DNA of 64,000 nt from Catenovulum sp052056295. Its GTDB lineage: Bacteria; Pseudomonadota; Gammaproteobacteria; Enterobacterales; Alteromonadaceae. The translations under genes were made by a program, and so were the position numbers. Below the pieces are notes generated by a model. That model was not told the origin of the DNA and did no database searches. It saw only the letters and a program-made list of their open reading frames with translations. Where the stretch lies: positions 2,666,001-2,730,000 of the forward strand of contig NZ_CP182493.1 in the NCBI RefSeq assembly GCF_052056295.1, written 5' to 3'. Of the stretch, positions 11,201-18,623 are shown piece by piece (position 1 is the stretch's first letter; every line of letters starts with the position of its first letter).

Positions 11201-11307
11201 GAAATTTAGGTAAAGTGGCACAGGTTGAACACGCTGGTGTTGGCCGTATTAACGACTTGCAATGGTCTGGTAGAGTATTCTCTGTTGGTTTTACTTACAA
11301 AATGTAA
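8221..11307 (+). CDS. TonB-dependent receptor, probable oligosaccharide importer
   Basis: The ATG at 8221 (AGGA upstream) is preferred over an in-frame start at 8119, because it puts a signal peptide (ending near ANAFAAEEQ) at a normal distance. 1028 residues. The plug domain is clear: DSIVAEDIGEFPDKNVAEAL, RISGVQLERDMGEGAKVSVRG, GSEARLTEGGVGGTI. The rest is the 22-strand outer-membrane barrel, ending VGFTYKM. The long form with EFPDKNVAEALQR is typical of proteobacterial TonB receptors for plant and algal glycans. Divergent from the PL11 gene with operator-like repeats between them, so it probably imports the oligosaccharides that lyase releases. The substrate is inferred from the neighbourhood. 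Confidence 0.93.
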   Translation: MNNYNQSRKTGSTESSIPQFKRNSLATRIASILFAGATLSAFSGANAFAAEEQVQAQVEEQLAEKDEDMEEVQVSGIRYSQLSALDRKKNAGTMMDSIVAEDIGEFPDKNVAEALQRISGVQLERDMGEGAKVSVRGVESHLVRVELNGNTAMGSGGDRSVDFRDMASELVKSIDVYKGSEARLTEGGVGGTIHINTRKPNEFTDNFMQFNAETQYNTVIGDYMPKFNFTGVYKASDSLGFLLNITGSDQHQMFHALRNTGWERFRDIDGSPDKTVVHHEWADYTSQEQCNEKIADSTDYKFSLADRNVCLAQWNEYSPTTPRYSIWGRQEKRLSANIEAQYKVSDELSFDLSYTDSSRNKVATDRNFHVEISKWGFYAEPEHVTENKNVHKLVTTGVNPDNGDFIGATVRNRTLNFDWDQERTMMRAGFNYNSGAFKVEGYIARSTTFEDIDQRDTQTAQYNVGGIVIEQVDGVPDIDFTDAFVVNKDDPYDVYTPFHYNDGTQYSDYDRFKYAPSQSDASENIVKLDVSYIPDSDLFTIYRAGFIATDQRFSNNAWSYNLIQSVGNKYYDANGVEKIWTQDDHEYVLLNNRFATDKYMRDYDLDVNIIESYMAVDTEAYLDALLERSGYDSAVSARDNLPPNNSLYSINVKTQSGYIQADFETYIGDMTLKGNAGVRVARTQTESEGDSFVRVLVEEFEQNADGTPKLDADGNRIHPEGSEDADGMEDRTDSRWVNGRGIIKEDFIDVLPSVNLTLQILDGFEAYLGAAKVMARPQITDLNISGTCTIHDYPKAVTFQTANTCDVGNPDLDPYRANQYEFALTWYPDETSIVSGAYFVKDITSYIFGKEWHEDIDFFNDGRKWDVRQQTNKQGITTKGIELQASTFFTFLPGFLKNTGAKANYTYITASNVEDINPLTGELLPLRGQSENSYNVEGFYEDEQWSIKLTYNYRDEYYAKVFNDTPVFIEGAGYLDGKITYRFNDNLKFYVDGRNLGKVAQVEHAGVGRINDLQWSGRVFSVGFTYKM

Positions 11308-11326
11308 GTGTATGTTAGCTATTGTG

Positions 11327-11353
11327 AAAAAAGCACCGCAAGGTGCTTTTTTT
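11327..11353 (+). terminator. Rho-independent terminator after TonB receptor
   Basis: An 11-bp stem (AAAAAAGCACC / GGTGCTTTTTT) with loop GCAA and a T-run, 20 bp past the stop codon. Confidence 0.85.
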
Positions 11354-11632
11354 ATGTCCAAAAAAGCACATCAATTTCCCCGCACGTTACCTTAAGTTAG
11401 ATTTTATTATAGCCAGACTCTACTGCATAAATATGCTATTGATCCTGTACAAGCTAGTTCTAGGTGTCTGTTTCAGCGTTATGTTCACGGATTAATCTAT
11501 GTGACTGAATGGACTATTCTTGAAATACATAGAGGTTTGTCGATGATGTTTGATTTTGATGTCGTTGGAGGTTAGGGCAATTCTTTAATGCTTTGCTCTG
11601 GAAACGGACTGCGAGCAAACTAGCAGTTGTTG

Positions 11633-11655
11633 AAAAGGGAGCGCAGAAGCGCTCC
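11633..11655 (-). terminator. Terminator after fructose-1,6-bisphosphatase gene
   Basis: A 7-bp stem GGAGCGC / GCGCTCC followed on the minus strand by CTTTTC, 24 bp past the stop. The rest of the 11308-11678 gap shows no gene or clear motif. Confidence 0.65.
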
Positions 11656-11678
11656 GAATTAAATAGATAACTCAGGAC

Positions 11679-12644
11679 TTAATTCAAACAATCTTTAACT
11701 AAACCACCATCACCTAAAATAACCGGTGTTCTTTGGTGTAGTTCGTTTAAAGCTATGTCCATAATAGGGCCGGTTTCGCTAAAGGCTTTACCGCCGGCTT
11801 GTTCGATTAAAAACGCCATTGGAAAAGCTTCGTACAATACGCGGAGTTTAGCCGGTTGTTTTGGATTTTTATTGTCTGACGGGAAGATAAAAATACCACC
11901 GCGGCTGATAATTCTGTGCACATCGCCAACCATAGCACCGTTCCAACGCATGTTGAATTTACTGTCTTTTTCATTTGGACGAATAACACTGCGCACATAA
12001 TTTTGAAAATGCTCTGACCAATAAAAGAAGTTAGACATATTGGCTGAAAACTCTTTTGTGTCAGCAGGCAGGCGCAAATCACTTTTAGTTAAACAGTATT
12101 CCCATTTGATTCTATCTAAGGTGAATTCGTGAATTTGCCCTTGCAGAGCGATAACCAAAGTAGCAGAGGGACCATATAACACATAACCTGCACATAATTG
12201 GTTGCGACCGGCTTGGTAATATTCTTTCTCCAGCGCTTGTGGCTGGTGGCTACCGCTGTGTTCTGCTGCTGGCAATATAGTAAATATAGTGCCAATTTGG
12301 CCGTTAATATCTATATTTGAGCTACCATCTAGTGGATCAAATGCGACTAAAAAGGGCGCTTGGGCGGTACAGGCAACAGGTAAGTCTTCTTCTTCCGATG
12401 CAACTGCACGTACATACGGGTTTTTAACCAGCTCATCTAACAACAGCTGGTTGGCTATTACATCGAGCTTTTTTTGTGTTTCACCTTGGACATTTTCATT
12501 GTCGGTCGCACCTAGTACGCCAGATAAAGCACCTTGACTGACTTTAAAGGCTATGTCTTTAGTTGCCGCCAATACAGATAAAATCACGCTTTGCAATTGC
12601 AGATCAACCTGCATTTGATTGAGTTGATGTTCGATTGTTTGCAT
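11679..12644 (-). CDS. fbp: Class I fructose-1,6-bisphosphatase
   Basis: 321 residues, about the usual size. It hydrolyses fructose-1,6-bisphosphate to fructose-6-phosphate in gluconeogenesis. The metal-binding signature DPLDGSSNID is at about residues 103-112, with SEEEDLP before it and VGDVHRIISRGG and GGKAF later. Its start codon overlaps the aldolase stop codon by one base (TAATG), so the two are translationally coupled. Growth on uronic acids yields pyruvate and glyceraldehyde-3-phosphate, so an aldolase-phosphatase pair in the same locus would make hexose phosphate. Whether this is the only copy in the genome cannot be seen. Confidence 0.95.
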   Translation of the reverse strand: MQTIEHQLNQMQVDLQLQSVILSVLAATKDIAFKVSQGALSGVLGATDNENVQGETQKKLDVIANQLLLDELVKNPYVRAVASEEEDLPVACTAQAPFLVAFDPLDGSSNIDINGQIGTIFTILPAAEHSGSHQPQALEKEYYQAGRNQLCAGYVLYGPSATLVIALQGQIHEFTLDRIKWEYCLTKSDLRLPADTKEFSANMSNFFYWSEHFQNYVRSVIRPNEKDSKFNMRWNGAMVGDVHRIISRGGIFIFPSDNKNPKQPAKLRVLYEAFPMAFLIEQAGGKAFSETGPIMDIALNELHQRTPVILGDGGLVKDCLN

Positions 12645-13729
12645 TATTCGCCTCTATATCTAGCAACACAGTTTAAATCTTGGAAAGATTTTTCTAGGCG
12701 CTCTGTCATACTGTTTTCCGCTTTGGCCACCCAAACTCTTGGATCGTAGAACTTTTTATTTGGTTTATCCGCACCATCTGGATTGCCTAATTGGCTCTGT
12801 AAATAACCAGATTTTTCTTGGTAATAATTTAAAATACCTTGCCAAAATGCCCACTGTGTATCTGTATCTATGTTCATTTTGATCACGCCATACTCAATAG
12901 CTTCACGAATTTCTTCGAGCGATGAACCTGAGCCACCGTGGAAAACGAAATCTAGCGCGTTGTGCGCAAGTGAATATTTATCAGATACATATGACTGCGA
13001 GTCACGCAGTATGCTTGGGGTTAGTTGCACATTGCCTGGGTTATACACGCCGTGTACATTGCCAAAAGACGCCGCAATGGTAAATTGGCTGCTTATTTTA
13101 TTCAGTGTCTCGTAAGCATAAGCAACATCTTCTGGGCGAGTGTACAAAGCTGATTTATCTAAATGGCTGTTGTCTACGCCATCTTCTTCACCGCCAGTAC
13201 AACCTAATTCGATTTCTAACGTCATGCCCATTTTTGCCATGCGCTCTAAATAACCAGCACAGGTATCTATGTTGTCGCTGAGTGATTCTTCAGACAAATC
13301 TATCATATGGCTGCTAAATAGCGGTTTGCCGGTATCGTTAAAGTAGGCTTCAGACGCATCCAATAAACCATCAATCCAAGGCAGTAGTTTTCGTGCGGCG
13401 TGATCTGTATGTAAGATCACTGGTACTTGGTAAACCTTACTCATTTGTTGCACATAATGAGCGGCGGCGATACCACCAACAATAGCAGCTTGTTGGCCGG
13501 TAACGGGTGCGTGTTTACCAGCAAAGAAACTGGCGCCACCATTTGATAGCTGAATGATTATCGGTGAACCGACCTTGTGTGCGGTTGCTAAAGCTGCATT
13601 GACTGAGTGACTACCAATTACATTAACGGCTGGCAAAGCGTATTTATTTGCTTTGGCGTCAGCGAATATTTCTTGTACTTGCTCGCCAGTTACAACACCT
13701 GGTTGAATGTGTTTAGTCTTGTTTGTCAT
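12644..13729 (-). CDS. fbaA: Class II fructose-1,6-bisphosphate aldolase
   Basis: The start is set at 13729 (AGGAG eight bases upstream), giving 361 residues like E. coli FbaA; the frame opens earlier at 13780. Metal and substrate motifs are present: LHTDHAARK, IELGCTGGEEDGVDNS, NVHGVY, FHGGSGSS and NIDTDTQW. It interconverts fructose-1,6-bisphosphate with dihydroxyacetone phosphate and glyceraldehyde-3-phosphate using zinc. It is the promoter-proximal gene of the fbaA-fbp operon. A TGATTG-N4-TGACTA element sits about 160 bp upstream, which suggests co-regulation with the glycan genes. Confidence 0.95.
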   Translation of the reverse strand: MTNKTKHIQPGVVTGEQVQEIFADAKANKYALPAVNVIGSHSVNAALATAHKVGSPIIIQLSNGGASFFAGKHAPVTGQQAAIVGGIAAAHYVQQMSKVYQVPVILHTDHAARKLLPWIDGLLDASEAYFNDTGKPLFSSHMIDLSEESLSDNIDTCAGYLERMAKMGMTLEIELGCTGGEEDGVDNSHLDKSALYTRPEDVAYAYETLNKISSQFTIAASFGNVHGVYNPGNVQLTPSILRDSQSYVSDKYSLAHNALDFVFHGGSGSSLEEIREAIEYGVIKMNIDTDTQWAFWQGILNYYQEKSGYLQSQLGNPDGADKPNKKFYDPRVWVAKAENSMTERLEKSFQDLNCVARYRGE

Positions 13730-14314
13730 TTTGCCTACTCCTAAATTGAGAGGATGTTTATTTTGTATGCTCGAACACACATTGACATGCTCGATTTTTA
13801 ACTGCTTGTTTTATAAGCGAACACTAGCGGTTCGCTCGAAAATTAGGCTATCTTCAATCTTTCTATAAAGAATATATTTGATTGATTGTGATTGAAAGTG
13901 ACTAAATTTATCACGCTTTTTTTCTGCTCGCAATTTCTATTTACAAAAAAATAGCTATGCTTAATACAATTGTTACAAAAAAGTAGATGTAAAATTAATT
14001 TTACTTAAATCCGCTGAGGCCAATAGTAATACTATTTTGAGCGGCGCTATGGTGGGATAGCTTTACAGTAAAAGGGTAAATATTTTCCTAATTTGAATTA
14101 ATTATGAATCGTCATACCAGTGGCATAAAATTTGCGAGTGTAAATACTTTGTGAGAGAATAAAAGCGAAGTTGACGTTAAATGAATATTTTAGTTAGCAA
14201 TAGTTGCTACAATGTTAGTATATAAATTATACAGATTGTAACGCGTTTACTATTCAAGCCCTATGTACTGGTGGTTAAGCGTACAGCCAAGTTAACTAGA
14301 ACAGAGGGAATTGC
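13730..14314. promoter_or_regulatory. Divergent intergenic region between fbaA and the DeoR-type regulator
   Basis: 585 bp, AT-rich and without a credible gene. The only recognisable element is the TGATTG repeat at 13889-13904. Promoters were not assigned with confidence. Confidence 0.4.
13889..13904 (+). promoter_or_regulatory. Putative operator TGATTG-N4-TGACTA (imperfect)
   Basis: TGATTG-AAAG-TGACTA preceded by TG, two mismatches in the second hexamer. It is 160 bp from fbaA and about 410 bp from the DeoR-type gene, so fbaA is the likelier target. Confidence 0.4.
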
Positions 14315-15145
14315 ATGGTTACACCACAAATTACATACAACAACAGACCCGGAAAACATATGTTAGAAATTCAAAGACAACAGTTATTGTTAGATATTTT
14401 GGATGAAAAAAGATTTGCAACAGTAGCTGAATTAACTCAAATGCTAAAAAGCTCAGAGGCGACTATTCGTCGTGATCTGGTTAAACTCGACAAGCAAAAC
14501 AAACTAGTGCGTGTGCATGGTGGTGCACAAGCTATGGATAAAGGTAATAAAGGCTCTAGTTTAAAACACATTGCGGGTGATGCATTTTGGGTATCTAAAG
14601 AAACCAAAGCTGATGTTAAACGCGCTATTGCTCGTAAAGCCGCTGAGTTATGTGAAGAAGGTGAATCTGTCATTATTAATGGTGGTAGTTCAACTTACAT
14701 GATGGGTGAGTTCTTACAAAGCCGCAATTTGAATATTTTAACCAATTCGTTTGTATTGGCCCAAGAATTAGCAGAGCGCAGCACTAATCAAATATCTATG
14801 CCTGGTGGTGAAATTTATCGCAAACAAGGCATTATCTTAAGTGCTTATGAAAACGATACAACTCAGCACTATAGCGCAAGCAAAATGTTTATGGGTACAC
14901 CTGGTATTAGCGAATTTGGTGTTACAGAATCAGATGCTTTGCTTATTCGTTCTGAGCAAAAACTGCGTCGTCAGGCGGAAAAACTGATCATTTTGGCTGA
15001 TAGCTCGAAACTTGAAAAACGCAGTAGTTTTATCTTCTGTTCGTTAGAAGAAGTTGATGTGTTAATTACTGACAGCGGTGCAGATCCTGCAATTATTGAA
15101 AAGTACACTCAATATGGCATTCAAGTTCTGATTGCTGACCAATAG
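14315..15145 (+). CDS. DeoR/GlpR-family transcriptional regulator
   Basis: 276 residues. The start at 14315 has GAGGGA seven bases upstream; an internal ATG at 14360 would begin directly at the usual family N-terminus (MLEIQRQQLLLDILDEK) and is a fair alternative. An N-terminal winged helix-turn-helix (VAELTQMLKSSEATIRRDLVKLD) is followed by the sugar-phosphate sensing domain (GESVIINGGSST, LTNSFVLAQEL, LADSSKLEKRSSF). Family members repress sugar catabolic genes and respond to phosphorylated sugars. It stands alone between fbaA-fbp and the GntR-type gene. It may sense a phosphorylated intermediate of the uronate pathway, but the ligand is unknown. Confidence 0.85.
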   Translation: MVTPQITYNNRPGKHMLEIQRQQLLLDILDEKRFATVAELTQMLKSSEATIRRDLVKLDKQNKLVRVHGGAQAMDKGNKGSSLKHIAGDAFWVSKETKADVKRAIARKAAELCEEGESVIINGGSSTYMMGEFLQSRNLNILTNSFVLAQELAERSTNQISMPGGEIYRKQGIILSAYENDTTQHYSASKMFMGTPGISEFGVTESDALLIRSEQKLRRQAEKLIILADSSKLEKRSSFIFCSLEEVDVLITDSGADPAIIEKYTQYGIQVLIADQ

Positions 15146-15165
15146 TCGAAGCTAATAACACCTTT

Positions 15166-15200
15166 GGGGGATTGCTGTATTCAATGCAGTTTTATCCCCC
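15166..15200 (+). terminator. Hairpin after DeoR-type gene
   Basis: GGGGGAT / ATCCCCC stem with an inner CTG / CAG, 20 bp past the stop codon. There is no long T-run after it, so termination is uncertain. Confidence 0.4.
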
Positions 15201-15263
15201 CTGCTATCCGTCGCTTAACATTTCCAGCAATTAATTATTAAAAAGTTGTTGCTATAAAATAAC

Positions 15264-15274
15264 TTGTATGACAA
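15264..15274. promoter_or_regulatory. Possible GntR-type operator TTGT-ATG-ACAA
   Basis: A short palindrome about 90 bp before the GntR-type gene. FadR/FCD-type regulators often bind TTGT-N3-ACAA-like dyads, so it could be an autoregulatory site. That assignment is inference. Confidence 0.35.
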
Positions 15275-15363
15275 CATATAACTGCATTTGGCTTAACGGG
15301 TCTAGTCAAATGCAATTTTACTTAATAATTTGAGCTCGGCGCAAAGTATTGTAGAATTGCTGG

Positions 15364-16119
15364 TTGTCAGATAAAAGATATGAGAGATACACCTTGGATA
15401 ACCTAGCTTTAGCTAAAATTCGTCGAAGCAGTAATTTAACCACTGAACTTGCCGATCTGTTACGTCAACAAATTAAAGAAGGTAAGTATGCTGTGGGCAG
15501 TAAATTACCTTCGTCTAAGTATATAGAAGAGCAGGCTGGGGTTAGCCGAAGTGTTGTACGTGAAGCTGTTGCTCAGCTTAAAGCTGAAGGCATTTTATTA
15601 AGCAAACAAGGTGTTGGCGTATTTGTCGCAGAAAAATCTGCCAGTGCTGGATTTGCGATTGAAGCGGAAGAGTTTGAATCTGTTCATGAAGCTATACTTA
15701 TTTTAGAGTTACGTATGGCAGTTGAAGTGGAAATGAGCAGTATGGCTGCGGTAAGGCGAACTGAAGAGCAGTTAAGTCATATTCAAACTTGTTATGACAA
15801 AATTGATGAAGCAATCGCCCAAGGGCGAGATGGTATAGTGGAAGATTTTAATTTTCACAAAGCGATAGCTGAAGCATCAGGCAATCGTTATTTTGTTCGA
15901 TTTATAGATTATATAGGGGCTGGTGTTATCCCTGCGCGGGAAATTATTACCCAACGAAGCCAGCAACAATCGGCTGATTATTTGGCTGTGATTCAAAAAG
16001 AGCATGAGCAAATATTAAGAGCCATCTCGTTAAAAGATAAAGATTACGCAAAAGCTGCGAGTAAAGCACATTTAGAAAACAGTATTTTGCGTCATCAGCA
16101 ATTAATTGGTGCTGCTTAG
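15364..16119 (+). CDS. GntR-family (FCD) transcriptional regulator
   Basis: 251 residues. No ATG or GTG is available near the N-terminus, so translation probably starts at TTG (15364, or the in-frame TTG at 15394, which has GAGAG upstream). An N-terminal winged HTH (KLPSSKYIEEQAGVSRSVVREAVAQLKAEGILLSK, written here as the span of about residues 46-80) is followed by an all-helical FCD ligand domain (FNFHKAIAEASGNRYFVRF, and EHEQILRAI with metal-binding His). FCD regulators next to kduD and kdgK usually control hexuronate or KDG catabolism. It likely does so here, with the ligand unknown. Confidence 0.85.
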   Translation: MSDKRYERYTLDNLALAKIRRSSNLTTELADLLRQQIKEGKYAVGSKLPSSKYIEEQAGVSRSVVREAVAQLKAEGILLSKQGVGVFVAEKSASAGFAIEAEEFESVHEAILILELRMAVEVEMSSMAAVRRTEEQLSHIQTCYDKIDEAIAQGRDGIVEDFNFHKAIAEASGNRYFVRFIDYIGAGVIPAREIITQRSQQQSADYLAVIQKEHEQILRAISLKDKDYAKAASKAHLENSILRHQQLIGAA

Positions 16120-16152
16120 TTAAAATATTTTTAGCTTATGCAGCAAAATATG

Positions 16153-16174
16153 AGCCTTCGGGCTTTTATTTTTA
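16153..16174 (+). terminator. Terminator after GntR-type gene
   Basis: AGCC-TTCG-GGCT hairpin with a UUCG tetraloop followed by TTTATTTTT. Confidence 0.75.
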
Positions 16175-16214
16175 ACTTTACTTGTAATATAACCTGATAT
16201 CTGGTGGGTGAGTT

Positions 16215-16982
16215 ATGCAGCAACAAACATTATTTTCGGTAGCGGACAAAGTTGTACTGGTTACAGGTGCAAGCCGTGGAATTGGTCAAGCTTTGGCTGT
16301 GGGTTTTGCTGAAGCGGGCGCTAAAGTAATTTGTGCTTCTTCTCGCCAAGGTGGTTGTGCACAAACAATTGAAATCATCCAAAGCAAAGGTGGCTCAGCG
16401 GTTGAAGTGTTTGCTGATTTGTCTGACAGCTCAGCAGTTGAAGCTATGGCAAACAATGCATTAGCTGTTTATGGCCAAGTTGACGTATTAGTGAACAATG
16501 GTGGCACTATTGCTCGTTACCCTGCTGCAGAATTTCCGTTGGCAGAATTCCAAAAAGTAATTGATGTTAATTTAAACTCGGCCTTTTTATTAAGCCAAAT
16601 TGTTGGCCGCAACATGTTAAGTCGCGGCGAAGGCAAAATTATTAATATTGCTTCTATGCTGTCGTATACAGGTGGTATCACAGTACCAGCTTATACTGCG
16701 AGTAAACATGCAATTGCCGGTTTAACTAAAGCACTTGCTAACGAATGGGCAATCAATAATATTCAAGTGAACGCAATTGCACCGGGTTATTTCGCCACAG
16801 ATAACACCCAAGCATTGCGTGATAACCCAGAGCGTAACAGTGAAATTAAAAAGCGCATTCCTTCTGGTGAATGGGGTCAGCCTCAACAATTAGTTGGTGC
16901 GGCAATTTTCTTAGCTAGCCAAGCAAGTGATTATGTAAACGGCCATATTTTAGCAGTCGACGGTGGCTGGTTAGCTAGATAA
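16215..16982 (+). CDS. kduD: 2-dehydro-3-deoxy-D-gluconate 5-dehydrogenase (KduD), SDR family
   Basis: 255 residues. NAD-binding TGASRGIGQ, NNGG, catalytic YTASK and the KduD-typical C-terminus (NAIAPGYFATDNTQALRD ... YVNGHILAVDGGWLAR) are all present. It reduces 2,5-diketo-3-deoxygluconate to 2-keto-3-deoxygluconate, the step between isomerisation of unsaturated uronate and KdgK. It is followed by the kinase gene after 85 bp. Cytoplasmic. The specificity rests on strong similarity of the C-terminal substrate loop to characterised KduD proteins. Confidence 0.92.
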   Translation: MQQQTLFSVADKVVLVTGASRGIGQALAVGFAEAGAKVICASSRQGGCAQTIEIIQSKGGSAVEVFADLSDSSAVEAMANNALAVYGQVDVLVNNGGTIARYPAAEFPLAEFQKVIDVNLNSAFLLSQIVGRNMLSRGEGKIINIASMLSYTGGITVPAYTASKHAIAGLTKALANEWAINNIQVNAIAPGYFATDNTQALRDNPERNSEIKKRIPSGEWGQPQQLVGAAIFLASQASDYVNGHILAVDGGWLAR

Positions 16983-17006
16983 CAGTTTTTTGTGTGTGTG
17001 TTGGAA

Positions 17007-17034
17007 AGTCAGGATAGCATGTCGTAGTCTGACT
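17007..17034 (+). repeat. Inverted repeat between kduD and kdgK
   Basis: AGTCAG / CTGACT separated by 16 bases, with no T-run. It could be a weak attenuator or processing hairpin. Confidence 0.25.
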
Positions 17035-17067
17035 CATTACATGGATGTTTTTTTTAAGTGAGTGTGT

Positions 17068-17988
17068 ATGAGTTCAGTTTTAGTAGTTGGCGAATGTATG
17101 TTGGAATTTCGCCATGTTGAAGACAAGATGTATCAACAAGGTTTTGCCGGCGATACCTACAATACTGCTGTGTATGCCAAACGCATTGAACCTAGCTTAC
17201 AAGTAGATTATTGCACTGCGGTTGGCCAAGACACTAGCAGCCAACAATTTGTCCAAGAGTTATTAGCCGAACACATTGGCGCGTCTCACGTTATTCAATT
17301 AGACAAACTCCGCATGGGTTTGTACATGATCCACATAGACGCAGCAGGTGAGCGCAGTTTTTCTTACTGGCGCAATCAGTCTGCCGCGCGCTCGCTGTTT
17401 AAACAAGATATCAACTTTGTTGAGTTATTTAGCCAATATTCAGCTGTGTATTTGTCTGGTATTTCGGTCGCTATTTTAGATACAGCAGACAGAGAAAAAT
17501 TATTAACCTATTTGGCTGAATATCGCAAACAGGGTGGCATTGTTGTGTTTGATCCTAACTACCGACCTGCTTTGTGGGAAAGTTTGGCTGAAGCACAAGA
17601 ATATTATGAAAAATTCTATCAACTGACTGATATTGCTTTGCCTGGGCTGGATGATCACAAAGACATTTTTGGCCATGAAAACCAGCAGCAAGTGCAAGTT
17701 TATTTAACTAGCTTAGGTGTTCAAGAGCAGGTAATTAAGTGTGGTTTGGCTGGTATGTATGTTTACCAAACCAATCAGTTAGCTTGTCATTTGCCTTTCA
17801 CGCCAGCTGAAGTACAAGTTGATAGCACAGCCGCCGGCGACTCGTTCGCTGGTGTATATGTGGCGAAGCGCCTTAAAGATTATTCGATGCAGGAAGCTGT
17901 TGTTGCTGCGGCTGATGTCGCCCGTTTTGTTGTTGGACAACCCGGTGCGATCGTTGATGCTGAAGTTTTTAAACAACATTGCAGTTAA
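17068..17988 (+). CDS. kdgK: 2-keto-3-deoxygluconate kinase, PfkB family
   Basis: The ATG at 17068 is chosen; a GTG two codons earlier is also in frame. 306 residues. It matches KdgK: VVGECMLEF, GFAGDTYNTAVYAKR, ERSFSYWRNQSAA, and the PfkB signature with catalytic Asp258 (DSTAAGDSFAG). It phosphorylates 2-keto-3-deoxygluconate to KDPG, which an Eda aldolase (not in this window) splits into pyruvate and glyceraldehyde-3-phosphate. A strong terminator follows, so kduD-kdgK end a unit here. Confidence 0.92.
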   Translation: MSSVLVVGECMLEFRHVEDKMYQQGFAGDTYNTAVYAKRIEPSLQVDYCTAVGQDTSSQQFVQELLAEHIGASHVIQLDKLRMGLYMIHIDAAGERSFSYWRNQSAARSLFKQDINFVELFSQYSAVYLSGISVAILDTADREKLLTYLAEYRKQGGIVVFDPNYRPALWESLAEAQEYYEKFYQLTDIALPGLDDHKDIFGHENQQQVQVYLTSLGVQEQVIKCGLAGMYVYQTNQLACHLPFTPAEVQVDSTAAGDSFAGVYVAKRLKDYSMQEAVVAAADVARFVVGQPGAIVDAEVFKQHCS

Positions 17989-18032
17989 TAAGTTTCTAAC
18001 CTTTACCCCAGTATGAGACCATGCCTTGGGTA

Positions 18033-18067
18033 GGTAAAGCGGCCGCTTTCCCGCTTTACCTCTTTTT
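18033..18067 (+). terminator. Rho-independent terminator after kdgK
   Basis: A perfect 10-bp stem GGTAAAGCGG / CCGCTTTACC, 8-base loop, followed by TCTTTTTCTTTT. Confidence 0.9.
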
Positions 18068-18132
18068 CTTTTCTCACTTACCATATGACACTTGCACGCT
18101 ATTCTGGCTATATGGGAAGGAGGCGCTGCATG

Positions 18133-18289
18133 TTAAGTGCAATTGCGAGCCAATTCGAAGCTTAATTTTATAAAAACGCTGTCCGCCAATCCCTGGCCGC
18201 TCCCAAAAGATATCCTATCTTTTGAAGTTTTATAAAATTAGCTTTCGAATCGCCTCACTGGACACATTTATGTCGCTTTTTAAGTGCAA
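18133..18289. repeat. Palindromic element flanked by 10-bp direct repeats (MITE-like)
   Basis: TTAAGTGCAA occurs at 18133-18142 and again at 18280-18289. Between them lie imperfect inverted arms (18153-18171 and 18231-18249, 16 of 19 matching, core TTCGAA...TAATTTTATA) around a perfect inner hairpin AAAAGATA-TCC-TATCTTTT (18205-18223). The layout resembles a small non-autonomous insertion with target duplication, but this is only inferred from structure. Confidence 0.4.
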
Positions 18290-18351
18290 CTACTCTTGAT
18301 TAAAACCATGCAACAACACTGATGTGAATAAGGTATATGGGTGTGTTTCGG

Positions 18352-18506
18352 GCAAAACTTCACAAAAGAGGGGCGAAGTTCTGCTTGGCTTTCTAACGCA
18401 GACACGCTGTGAACCCATCCATGGGCGCTCGAGACAAATCATCCACGATTTGTACGGTCTGCTTATAGAAATCCAAGCATAGCCCTCAGGATGGGCTGTG
18501 CCTGAG
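18352..18506. ncRNA. Highly structured non-coding segment (candidate ncRNA or intergenic repeat)
   Basis: Several inverted repeats nest here: GCAAAACTTC / GAAGTTCTGC (18352-18384); TGCTTGG..TTTCT..GCAGAC pairing with GTCTGC..AGAAA..CCAAGCA (18382-18403 with 18457-18479), enclosing CCCAT / ATGGG (18414-18425) and ACAAATC / GATTTGT (18434-18453); then GCATAGCCC / GGGCTGTGC (18477-18501), competing with CTCAGG / CCTGAG (18485-18506). The segment is more GC-rich than its surroundings and has no credible ORF. It could be a structured RNA or a dispersed repeat. Confidence 0.4.
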
Positions 18507-18579
18507 AGATTTCTCTAGTTAGCATCAATGTAAAATTTGTTAAATAAAATTGATTTTTTGATTGACTGTGTTTTAATTG

Positions 18580-18595
18580 TGATTGAAATTGATTG
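18580..18595 (+). promoter_or_regulatory. Putative operator TGATTG-N4-TGATTG
   Basis: TGATTG-AAAT-TGATTG ends only 28 bp before the GH43-like start codon. This is closer than in the other units, so it may act as a repressor site or the mapped start may be late. Confidence 0.5.
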
Positions 18596-18623
18596 TTTGT
18601 AACTTCGGTAAAAGGTGAAGGAC

